64,000 nt of DNA from CAVQBP01 sp963782475 (GTDB lineage Bacteria; Bacteroidota; Ignavibacteria; Ignavibacteriales; Ignavibacteriaceae), in NCBI GenBank assembly GCA_963782475.1, contig CAWAJW010000015.1:434001-498000 (forward strand). The letters run 5' to 3'. The position numbers and the translations under genes were made by a program. This document shows, one piece after another, positions 9,454 through 17,233 of the stretch (positions are counted from its first letter, which is position 1; the number at the start of each line of letters is the position of its first letter). The notes beneath the pieces were generated by a model that saw only the letters and a list, made by a program, of their open reading frames with translations, had not been told where the DNA came from and did no database searches.

Positions 9454-10255
9454 TTCTTATATATTAAGTGCAATAAAAAATTATTCTGACTGGATTGATG
9501 GAAGTGATTCCCCAACTAAAGGAGCGAAAGAAAATTTTGTAAATAACTTATATTCACTATACCGCATTGATAAATACCCGGAAATCAATAAATATATTTT
9601 TTACAATAAAACTTATTTCGCAGATTCTACAAGGGAAGTCTGGCTGCTATTTACAAAATTGATCAACTCGCTGTACAAATATCCTGATGAACCGGCATCA
9701 AGTAGAGTTGAGCTTGCAGAACTTCAGGAAGCAATGAACGATGAAATTGATAAAAGAGTATTAAATAATTTAATTTATCCGTCAATTAATCAAAATTTCG
9801 AATTGATTGCCGGAGAAGAAGCGGAAGAAAAAGAAATTGTACTAAAAACAAAAATTACCGGTTCTTTCGGGTTGAACTATACTATCAGAAAACCACTTTC
9901 GGCATTTGAAATAGCGAATCTTCATAAAATATTTATACTCGATAATTATCCGATAAAAATAGATCCCGGTTTAAAATACTTAATAATAACTGATGATGAA
10001 GATGAAGAAGCTGTAGTAGGCGGATTATGCTATAGAATTCAGTATATGAACATTGCTAAGCTAGAAGGGATTGCTATAGCAAGACCTTACAGGAAGAAAG
10101 ATTTGAGCCGAAAATTATTAGAAGATTTTTATAAAAGGCTCCGCGCTGATGGTGTTAAAACATTAATAACATATTTCTATTTAAATACCTTTTTTGAAAA
10201 ATTTGGTTTTAAAATCGATGGCCGATGGGGCGGTTTGGTTAAAATGATTGAATAG
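9404..10255 (+). CDS. GNAT-family acetyltransferase domain (C-terminal part)
   Basis: The last ~135 residues resemble a GNAT N-acyltransferase: a beta-rich entry (GLNYTIRKPLSAFEIANLHK), a central strand pair (EEAVVGGLCYRIQ), then KLEGIAIARPYRKKDLSRKL at the position of the acetyl-CoA pyrophosphate loop and helix, and the closing FFEKFGFKIDGRW. The loop lacks the usual Gly-x-Gly/Ala, so binding may be weakened or altered. The first ~50 bases overlap the previous frame and the N-terminal MSLIIISKGSM is probably out of frame. With the ligase and middle segments it appears to form one protein spanning 5668-10255. A separate acyltransferase acting after the ligase is the alternative. Confidence 0.65.
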   Translation: MSLIIISKGSMILPYINSYILSAIKNYSDWIDGSDSPTKGAKENFVNNLYSLYRIDKYPEINKYIFYNKTYFADSTREVWLLFTKLINSLYKYPDEPASSRVELAELQEAMNDEIDKRVLNNLIYPSINQNFELIAGEEAEEKEIVLKTKITGSFGLNYTIRKPLSAFEIANLHKIFILDNYPIKIDPGLKYLIITDDEDEEAVVGGLCYRIQYMNIAKLEGIAIARPYRKKDLSRKLLEDFYKRLRADGVKTLITYFYLNTFFEKFGFKIDGRWGGLVKMIE

Positions 10256-10411
10256 TTTTTATATAAAAAATGAAACATTATAAATTATGAAAGGTTTATA
10301 ATCTATTATATCGGATGAAAGATTTTAATATATTCATTCTTTTCAAAATAAAGCTGTTAATTTTAATTCTATCCGGTATAAATGAATAATTAAATATTTG
10401 GATTATTCTTT

Positions 10412-10993
10412 TTACAAGACAATTTTTGTCCCTAATACTTTTAGGAATTCCGCCAGCCATTTTTGATGAGCAGGCCAAGCGGGCGCCGTTACAAGATTTC
10501 CGTCGACCGTTGCTCCATCAATTGGTATATCTGTATATTCAGCTCCTGCTAACTTTACTTCTGCTGAACAGGCAGGATAAGATGAAACACGTTTCCCTTT
10601 TATAACATTTGCGGCTGCTAATATTTGAGGACCATGGCAGATTGCAGCTATTGGTTTACCGGAATTTGAAAAATGCTGGACTATTTTTATTACTCTTGGA
10701 TTCAGCCTTAAATATTCAGGTGCTCTTCCACCGGTAATCATTAATGCATCGTAAGTATTCTCATTTATTTCATCAAAAGATGCGTTTAAAGTAAAATAAT
10801 GTCCCTGCTTTTCAGAATATGTTTGATCACCTTCAAAATCATGGATTGCTGTTTTAATTTTACTGCCGGCTTTTTTATCGGGACAAACAGCATGCACGGT
10901 ATGTCCAACCATCTGCAGTGCTTGAAACGGAACCATTGTTTCATAATCTTCAGCAAAATCACCGACCAGGAATAAAATTTGTTTTGCACTCAT
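10412..10993 (-). CDS. DJ-1/PfpI family protein
   Basis: Cytosolic DJ-1/PfpI superfamily protein of 193 residues, a common size. The nucleophile elbow GKPIAAICHGPQILAAA carries the reactive cysteine and neighbouring His, and DALMITGGRAPEYL supplies the other conserved loop, as in the protease I/deglycase branch. Family members include chaperones, glyoxalases and proposed deglycases; which activity applies cannot be decided here. ATG at 10993 is preceded by AAAGGAAAT. It is convergent with the acyltransferase gene ending at 10255 and appears monocistronic. Confidence 0.9.
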   Translation of the reverse strand: MSAKQILFLVGDFAEDYETMVPFQALQMVGHTVHAVCPDKKAGSKIKTAIHDFEGDQTYSEKQGHYFTLNASFDEINENTYDALMITGGRAPEYLRLNPRVIKIVQHFSNSGKPIAAICHGPQILAAANVIKGKRVSSYPACSAEVKLAGAEYTDIPIDGATVDGNLVTAPAWPAHQKWLAEFLKVLGTKIVL

Positions 10994-11083
10994 TGTTTTA
11001 TTTCCTTTCTTACTGTTTTGTATTTTGTTTCAGGATACTGAAATTCTGAGATTCATTATAAAGAAATATATTACAAAGAGAAT

Positions 11084-11323
11084 CTAATATAACCTTGAAA
11101 TTTTTTTATTTAAGAAATAAAGAGTTTGAAATATTGTTAAAAATATAGAAACAAAAAAAATCAAAAAAACAAAGAAACTATAGTTTATAAATTTCAGCTC
11201 AAAGTCAATATTTCCATTTCCGATAGCAACATCTTTAAAAAAGACATAATCCAATATTAAGATTGCCAGAGAAATGAAGCCTAAGCTCATCGTTATAATT
11301 AAAGTGATTTTTAGTTTTTTCAT
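11084..11323 (-). CDS. Small two-helix membrane protein, unknown
   Basis: A 79-residue predicted protein with two hydrophobic segments (residues ~7-29 and ~47-70) separated by a short polar stretch, and a basic N terminus (MKKLK), as expected for a small inner-membrane protein. I recognise no family. It lies upstream of the PfpI-like gene on the same strand with a ~90-base gap. The upstream region has no strong ribosome binding site, so coding is only moderately supported. Confidence 0.45.
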   Translation of the reverse strand: MKKLKITLIITMSLGFISLAILILDYVFFKDVAIGNGNIDFELKFINYSFFVFLIFFVSIFLTIFQTLYFLNKKISRLY

Positions 11324-11620
11324 ATACTATTTAAAAGATCAAAAATCTAAAACTAAGATATTTCAAAATTTAAATAGTTCTGGAATAATTTGGATTATCA
11401 TAATTCAAAAAAATGATAAACTAGGACTAAAATCACATAGTGATTAAGAGGAATTTTATCCTCAGAATTATGCAATCTAACTCTTATATAAACCACTTAT
11501 GTAATTCTATAACCGTTATTAATAATTTCCACTATCAGATAATTAGAATATTTATTTTAAAGTCAATTGTTTTTTGAAACAAGTCACTATTTTTAATAAT
11601 ATTAATTAAGAGGTTGTAAT

Positions 11621-12064
11621 ATGAAGATTGTCAATCTAATACTAGGTCTAACGATGTTTTTATTGTTGCCCGCAGCTTATGCTATGGAACCAAATAATCC
11701 TGCCGATGTTGAAGCTGTAAAACAAGTTATCCAGGATTACGTAAAAGGGACAGATAACAGAAATGTTGATATGCTGGAAAAAGTATTATATCCAGCTGGT
11801 AATTACTTCAGTTTTAATGCAATTACAAATAAATCATTACAAATGACTAATGATCAATTCCTTGAAAGAGTGAAAAAAGGACAAACAGGAGGTTGGGAAA
11901 GGCAATTGGATATAAATTCTGTTGATGTTAATGATAATACTGCAATGGCTAAAATTGAAGTTAAAGATGCAAGGATGAAACAACATGGATATTTAACGTT
12001 GGTTAAAGAGGATGGTAAATGGAAAATTATGAGCGGTGCTTATACACTTGAAACATCTAATTAA
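11621..12064 (+). CDS. Secreted NTF2-like (lumazine-binding/SnoaL-type) protein
   Basis: A 147-residue protein with a signal peptide (residues 1-21, cleavage after AYA) and one NTF2-like fold. The pattern ADVEAVKQVIQDYVKGTDNR, the central strands, and the ending GYLTLVKEDGKWKIMSGAYT are typical of the putative lumazine-binding/SnoaL-like group often annotated as nuclear transport factor 2 family. These domains bind small molecules or act in unknown periplasmic roles; nothing here identifies a ligand. AGAGG precedes the ATG. A clear hairpin 20 bases after the stop suggests a single-gene transcript. The ~300 bases upstream (11324-11620) show no other gene. Confidence 0.8.
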   Translation: MKIVNLILGLTMFLLLPAAYAMEPNNPADVEAVKQVIQDYVKGTDNRNVDMLEKVLYPAGNYFSFNAITNKSLQMTNDQFLERVKKGQTGGWERQLDINSVDVNDNTAMAKIEVKDARMKQHGYLTLVKEDGKWKIMSGAYTLETSN

Positions 12065-12083
12065 TCTTTAATATAATTAAAGA

Positions 12084-12110
12084 AAGGTGCTAACATTAAC
12101 TTAGCACCTT
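12084..12110 (+). terminator. Intrinsic terminator after the NTF2-like gene
   Basis: Perfect 10-base inverted repeat AAGGTGCTAA / TTAGCACCTT with a 7-base loop, starting 20 bases after the stop codon and followed by ACTTGTTTTC. The U-run is modest, but position and stem support a terminator. Confidence 0.7.
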
Positions 12111-12241
12111 ACTTGTTTTCCTCTCAATTTACTACAAATTACTGCAAGAACTACTTATAACTTCTGATACATCAACTTTCAATATTTTTTTTTATTATAA
12201 TAATTAAATAGTTCTTAAAACTGCAATTCAATGGAGATTTT

Positions 12242-14182
12242 ATGGGTAAAAATGTAACCCAAAAACTTATCGAAACTCATCTAATGTCCGGTAATATGCA
12301 TCCGGGCGAAGAGATTGGATTAAAGATCGACCAGACCTTAACTCAGGATGCAACAGGAACTTTGGTTATGCTTGAACTGGAAGCAATGGGCTTGGATAGA
12401 GCTAAAACCGAATTATCTGCTCAATATGTTGATCATAATTTAATCCAGGAAGACTATAAGAATGCAGATGATCATCTTTTTTTAAGAAGTGCATGTCAAA
12501 AATTTGGGATCTGGTACAGCAGACCCGGGAACGGAGTAAGTCACCCTGTACATATGGAAAGATTTGGTGTGCCGGGTAAAACATTGTTGGGTTCGGATAG
12601 TCATACACCGGCAGCGGGTTCTTTAGGAATGCTTGCAATTGGGGCAGGAGGTCTTGAAGTTGCTTTAGCTATAGCTGGTGAACCGTTCTATGTAAAAATG
12701 CCGAAGATATGGGGGGTTGAACTAAGCGGCAAACTTCCTGATTGGGTCAGTGCAAAAGATATTATTTTAGAGATGCTGCGAAGACATAACGTTAATGGGG
12801 GAGTTGGAAAGATTATAGAGTATTATGGTCCTGGTTTAAAAAATCTTTCTGCTATGGATAGGCATGTTATTGCTAACATGGGTGCTGAACTTGGTGCTAC
12901 CACTTCCGTTTTTCCTTCTGATGAGATGGTAGAAAATTTTTTAAGGAAACAAGGCCGCGAATCTGATTGGAAAAAAATCTTTGCTGATAAGAATGCTGAA
13001 TATGATGAATATGAAAAGATAAATCTTTCAGAACTTGAACCATTAATAGCTCTGCCTAGCAGTCCAGGCAAAGTTGTACCGGTTAAAGAAGTAGAAGGAA
13101 AGAAAATTTACCAGGCATATATAGGTTCTTCAGCTAACCCCGGGTTAAGAGATTTTGCCGTCTCGGCTTTAATAGTTGAAGGTCAACAAGTTAATGATCA
13201 AGTATCTTTTGATATAAATCCGACATCCCGTCAAATTCTTGAAAATTTGATTTCACTTGGTCTATTGCAGAAGCTTGTACATTCTGGAGCAAGAATACAC
13301 CAGGCGGGATGCAACGGATGCATCGGGATGGGGCAGGCTCCGGCAACGGGAAAAATTAGTTTAAGAACTGTTCCCAGGAATTTCCCAGGAAGGTCCGGAA
13401 CAAAAGAGGATCAGGTTTATTTATGTAGCCCCGAAACTGCTGCGGCTTCAGCTTTAACAGGTAAAATTACGGATCCGCGTAATATTAATATGAAATACCC
13501 TTTATTTAAAGAGCCGGATAAAATTATTCTAAATACTGAAATGTTAGTTAAACCTTTGGAAGATGGAAAAGATGTAACATTAGTTAAAGGCCCTAATATA
13601 GCTGCTTTGCCAAATTTTGATCCTTTGCCGAATACTGTTGAAATTCCTGTTATTCTAAAGGTTGGAGATAATATTTCAACCGATGAAATAATGCCCGCCG
13701 GTGCAAAAGTCTTACCATTTAGAAGTAACATCCCTGAAATCAGCAAATTTGTATTTAGCCAGGTGGAAAAAGACTTTTATGATAGAGCAATCAAATATAA
13801 AGAAAATGGCTTTTTTATTGTGAGCGGAGAAAATTATGGACAGGGATCAAGCAGGGAACATGCTGCAATTGCACCTCGATTTTTAGGTCTTAAGGTTGTT
13901 ATAGCTAAAAGTTTTGCAAGAATCCACTGGCAGAATTTAATAAATTTTGGAATTCTGCCCCTGACATTTGCAAATAAAAATGATTTTGAAAGTATTGAAC
14001 AGGGAGATATGCTTTCAATCTCTAAACTAAACATACTTCATGATAAGAAAAGGTTTGAAGTAATGAACAAAACAAAAAATTTGAGCTTTGAAGTTGAACA
14101 TTCGATGACAAAAAGACAAACCGAAGTTGTTTTATCTGGCGGATTAATTAATGTAATCAGAAAAAAAATCAGGTCTAATTGA
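12242..14182 (+). CDS. acn: Aconitate hydratase (short bacterial type)
   Basis: Isomerises citrate to isocitrate via cis-aconitate in the TCA cycle. At 646 residues it is the short type, nearer to Aquifex-type aconitases or to fused LeuC-LeuD than to AcnA/AcnB. Seen: LGSDSHTPAAGSLGMLAIG, GCNGCIGMGQAPATG with cluster cysteines 357 and 360, NFPGRSGTKEDQVYL, and the C-terminal swivel domain with GQGSSREHAAIAPRF. The usual first [4Fe-4S] cysteine motif (SCTN) reads SSAN at 296-299, with Ser297 in the Cys place; see findings. It is downstream of the terminator, has its own leader, and is not part of the leuCD operon. Start ATG is preceded by ATGGAGATTTT. Confidence 0.88.
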   Translation: MGKNVTQKLIETHLMSGNMHPGEEIGLKIDQTLTQDATGTLVMLELEAMGLDRAKTELSAQYVDHNLIQEDYKNADDHLFLRSACQKFGIWYSRPGNGVSHPVHMERFGVPGKTLLGSDSHTPAAGSLGMLAIGAGGLEVALAIAGEPFYVKMPKIWGVELSGKLPDWVSAKDIILEMLRRHNVNGGVGKIIEYYGPGLKNLSAMDRHVIANMGAELGATTSVFPSDEMVENFLRKQGRESDWKKIFADKNAEYDEYEKINLSELEPLIALPSSPGKVVPVKEVEGKKIYQAYIGSSANPGLRDFAVSALIVEGQQVNDQVSFDINPTSRQILENLISLGLLQKLVHSGARIHQAGCNGCIGMGQAPATGKISLRTVPRNFPGRSGTKEDQVYLCSPETAAASALTGKITDPRNINMKYPLFKEPDKIILNTEMLVKPLEDGKDVTLVKGPNIAALPNFDPLPNTVEIPVILKVGDNISTDEIMPAGAKVLPFRSNIPEISKFVFSQVEKDFYDRAIKYKENGFFIVSGENYGQGSSREHAAIAPRFLGLKVVIAKSFARIHWQNLINFGILPLTFANKNDFESIEQGDMLSISKLNILHDKKRFEVMNKTKNLSFEVEHSMTKRQTEVVLSGGLINVIRKKIRSN

Positions 14183-14286
14183 AAAAATAGATTTGTCCAG
14201 CAAACTGTGATTTATTTTCTTGCAACTATTAATTAATGAAAAATTAAAATTTCAATAATTAAAATATATAATAAAGGTCTAATAAG

Positions 14287-14844
14287 ATGAATAAGTTTAT
14301 TTTATTATTTCCTGAACTGGGATTATCTTCCGAAATTATTCGAACAAGTATATTAGCTATAGTTTTGTATTTAATAGCATTAATAATTCTTCGTTTTGGT
14401 GATAAAAGATTTCTGGGAAAGAGCGCAGCTTTTGATATTGTTCTTGGAATAATTATCGGTTCGGTTATAAGCCGTGCAATTAATGGTACTGCAAAACTAT
14501 TCCCAACTGTTGCGGCAATGGTAATATTGGTAGGATTGCATTGGGTTTTTGCAATCTTATCCCTCTACTCTGAAAAGATTGGCTCCATTGTAAAAGGTAA
14601 ATCAAATTTAATCGTAAAAGACGGAAAAATTCTGCAGGAACAAATGAGAAGAAATCAAATAAGCAAAAATGATTTTATGATGCACCTGCGTTTAGATGGC
14701 AAGCTAACTGATGTGAAGAATGTTAAAGAAGCTTATCTTGAAAAGGGAGGGAGAATAAGTATAATTCCTAAGAACTTAGAGCCCAAAATAATTGATATTG
14801 AAGTGAAAGAAGGTATACAAGTAGTAAGAATACTGCTTGAATAA
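14287..14844 (+). CDS. DUF421/YetF-like membrane protein
   Basis: A 185-residue protein with three N-terminal transmembrane helices (about residues 17-37, 47-66 and 70-93) followed by a soluble DUF421 domain. The signature RFGDKRFLGKSAAFDIVLGI and the later KSNLIVKDGKILQEQMRRNQIS match the YetF/YcaP family. Members are associated with envelope stress or spore formation in some bacteria, but no biochemical role is established. AAAGGTCTAATAAG precedes the start. The next membrane protein begins 36 bases downstream, so the two may be co-transcribed. Confidence 0.85.
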   Translation: MNKFILLFPELGLSSEIIRTSILAIVLYLIALIILRFGDKRFLGKSAAFDIVLGIIIGSVISRAINGTAKLFPTVAAMVILVGLHWVFAILSLYSEKIGSIVKGKSNLIVKDGKILQEQMRRNQISKNDFMMHLRLDGKLTDVKNVKEAYLEKGGRISIIPKNLEPKIIDIEVKEGIQVVRILLE

Positions 14845-14880
14845 ATTGGTTGTATTTCTAAATAAATAACGGAGATAACA

Positions 14881-15339
14881 ATGAATACTTCTATTGGAAA
14901 TATTGTAGGTATAGCATTAACAGCTGGTATATTGGGCACTGTATGTATGACCCTGTTCCTGCAAATAATTTCTAAAATGGGTATTGCAAATGCTGATATG
15001 GTTCGAGCGATAGGAAGTTTATTTACGAAAACTCTTAAATCAGCTTTCTCTTTCGGAATTATAGTTCATATTATATCAGGTATTATCTTTGCTTTTTTGT
15101 ATACATATGTTATAATCATTTTTAATGTTCATGGAGTTTTAAACATTACTGGTTCCGGTATTTTGATAGGTTTTATTCATGGAGGGGTAGTTGGTTTTGT
15201 ACTCGTTACCGCAGTGGCAGAAAACCATCCGCTTCCGGAATTTCAAAAAGCCGGATTTTCAGTTGCGATAGCACATTGGGCAGCTCATTTGGTTTATGGT
15301 TTTATAGTTGGTTTAACCATTGGATTGATTGGCTATTAA
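14881..15339 (+). CDS. Four-helix integral membrane protein, unknown
   Basis: A 152-residue, strongly hydrophobic protein with four likely transmembrane helices (about residues 8-30, 55-80, 92-114 and 127-150). ACGGAGATAACA gives a good ribosome binding site just before the ATG. Conserved-looking polar positions include His residues in FIHGGVVG and AHWAAHLVYG. I do not recognise the family with confidence; it is vaguely like small Bacteroidota DUF membrane proteins. It lies between the DUF421 and ClC genes on the same strand, so an ion or envelope-stress connection is possible but unproven. Confidence 0.75.
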   Translation: MNTSIGNIVGIALTAGILGTVCMTLFLQIISKMGIANADMVRAIGSLFTKTLKSAFSFGIIVHIISGIIFAFLYTYVIIIFNVHGVLNITGSGILIGFIHGGVVGFVLVTAVAENHPLPEFQKAGFSVAIAHWAAHLVYGFIVGLTIGLIGY

Positions 15340-15502
15340 AAATTCATTCTTAAGATTTTCTCTAATCCAACTGCATTTCACTTTGATTGTAACTAGCATT
15401 ATTTGATTGCGAGTATTTATTTGCTCATCAATATTTAACAATAACCTTCTAAGGTTTATGCGTATCTGAATAAAAAAGATCCAAAATAACGCTTAATATA
15501 AG

Positions 15503-17227
15503 ATGAGAATTTCAAAAAAATTTTTATCCAAATTGTATTTAGTCCCTGGCTTGATGAAAAGGCAAACTTTTCTTCTTATTGATACTATTGTTTTAGGTAT
15601 TATTGGTGCATTAGGTGCACGTATATTTAATTTCTTACTTGATTTTGTTCAAAAATATTCTTTGGAATATATCGGAGGTTATGTCCCTCCTAAACCTCTT
15701 AATGAAACAAGCAGTATATCCGGTGTAGTTGGTTCTCATGGGTTATTAATCATCCCTTTAATAATAATTATCGGTGGAATTATTTCCGGAATATTGGTAT
15801 TTACGTGGGCTCCCGAAGCTGAAGGTCATGGAACAGACACCGTGGTCAAAGCTTTTCATCAAAATGATGGGAAGATTCGAAAACGGGTAACTCCGATCAA
15901 AATTCTGGCTTCTGCCATTACAATTGGAACAGGCGGGTCTGCAGGTAAGGAAGGACCTACTGCATTATTTAGTGCAGGGATTGGTTCCATTTATGCTTCG
16001 ATTATGAAAAAACCGGACAATTATAGGAGAACCCTTATTTTAATCGGTATGGCTGCAGGATTGTCTGCAATTTTCAGATCACCGATTGGAACAGCTATTT
16101 TTGCGATCGAAGTTTTATATCGTGACATGGAATTTGAAGCTTCAGCTTTATTATATACTATGCTCGCATCGATTGTGGCCTATGCTATAAACGGACTTTT
16201 TGTAGGCTGGAAACCTCTCTTTCAAATTCCTGTCAATATACATATCAGTAAATCGATTGATTACTTTTGGTATACCTTGTTAGGAATTGCAAGTGGAATC
16301 ATGGGAACATTAATCCCCGTTATCTTTTACGGGATAAGAGATCTTTTCCATAAAATACCAATTAAACCACACTTTAAACCAGCATTAGGAGCAGTTGGCG
16401 TTGGATTAATTGCTTTAGCTTATCCACAAGTCCTTGGGGGAGGGTATGGTTGGATTGAAATGGCAATCCATGGCCAGCTTATATTTTCGCTTATGTTAAT
16501 TTTAATATTTATGAAAACTTTAGCCTTTGCTTTTACAGTCTCATCTGGCGGATCTGGAGGAGTATTTGCCCCCACTCTTTATGTCGGAGCAATGGTGGGT
16601 GGATCCCTGGCGGCAATTTTCCATCAACCATCCGCTTCCTTCACAATTGTTGGAATGGCGGCTGTTTTTGGCAGTGCAGCAAGAGTTCCCATTGCAACTT
16701 TATTGATGGTTACCGAAATGACCGGGGGATATAAATTGCTAGTTCCTGCGGCTCTTTCTGTTATACTTGCTTTTTTAATTCAGGACTTACTTTCCAGAAA
16801 TTTAAAATATAAAAGCCTTTATGAAGCACAGGTTAAAGCTATTGCTGATTCTCCTGCACATATGGTTGGTCATTTAAAGACAGTCGTAAGACTTATTTCC
16901 GAAAGGCATTCGTTTAAAGATATGAATGTTGGACGTCTTAATTTTATTTCATTATTAAAATCAGGTATACCTCTGGATATGCCTGACAATAAAAAACTTT
17001 TTATTGGATTTTTAAGTGAAGAAAATCCTTGTGTTGGAACAAGGATTGAAGAATTTTGTTTAAATACAGAAGAAAGAAATTGGGAAATTGCAGGTATTCT
17101 TAGGGAACAGCATCTAATAATTCCTAGACCTGAAACAGTTTTAAAAGCAAAGGATCAATTAATAATATTTGGATCAGATTCGGCAGTGGAAAAACTAAAG
17201 GAAAAAATTAAAGCTCCTGCTTTATAA
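15503..17227 (+). CDS. ClC-family chloride channel/transporter with TrkA-C domain
   Basis: Inner-membrane anion transport protein of 574 residues. The selectivity-filter motifs are present: GTGGSAGKEGPT, with the gating glutamate at 150, and GGSGGVFAP at 349-357. Residues ~485-570 form a C-terminal TrkA-C-like regulatory domain (TRIEEFCLNTEERNWEIAGI and AKDQLIIFGS) instead of CBS domains. In E. coli ClC the internal proton-transfer glutamate is E203 (FIIEE); here the aligned stretch is FAIEV, giving valine at that place, which hints at channel-like rather than H+-coupled behaviour. The gene ends six bases before the end of the convergent coiled-coil gene. Confidence 0.92.
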   Translation: MRISKKFLSKLYLVPGLMKRQTFLLIDTIVLGIIGALGARIFNFLLDFVQKYSLEYIGGYVPPKPLNETSSISGVVGSHGLLIIPLIIIIGGIISGILVFTWAPEAEGHGTDTVVKAFHQNDGKIRKRVTPIKILASAITIGTGGSAGKEGPTALFSAGIGSIYASIMKKPDNYRRTLILIGMAAGLSAIFRSPIGTAIFAIEVLYRDMEFEASALLYTMLASIVAYAINGLFVGWKPLFQIPVNIHISKSIDYFWYTLLGIASGIMGTLIPVIFYGIRDLFHKIPIKPHFKPALGAVGVGLIALAYPQVLGGGYGWIEMAIHGQLIFSLMLILIFMKTLAFAFTVSSGGSGGVFAPTLYVGAMVGGSLAAIFHQPSASFTIVGMAAVFGSAARVPIATLLMVTEMTGGYKLLVPAALSVILAFLIQDLLSRNLKYKSLYEAQVKAIADSPAHMVGHLKTVVRLISERHSFKDMNVGRLNFISLLKSGIPLDMPDNKKLFIGFLSEENPCVGTRIEEFCLNTEERNWEIAGILREQHLIIPRPETVLKAKDQLIIFGSDSAVEKLKEKIKAPAL

Positions 17228-17233
17228 ATTATA

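Noticed and set aside
11574..11602. TTGAAA-17-TAATAT promoter-like match before the NTF2-like gene
   Set aside because: The predicted start of transcription would fall on the ribosome binding site, too close to the ATG to be useful.
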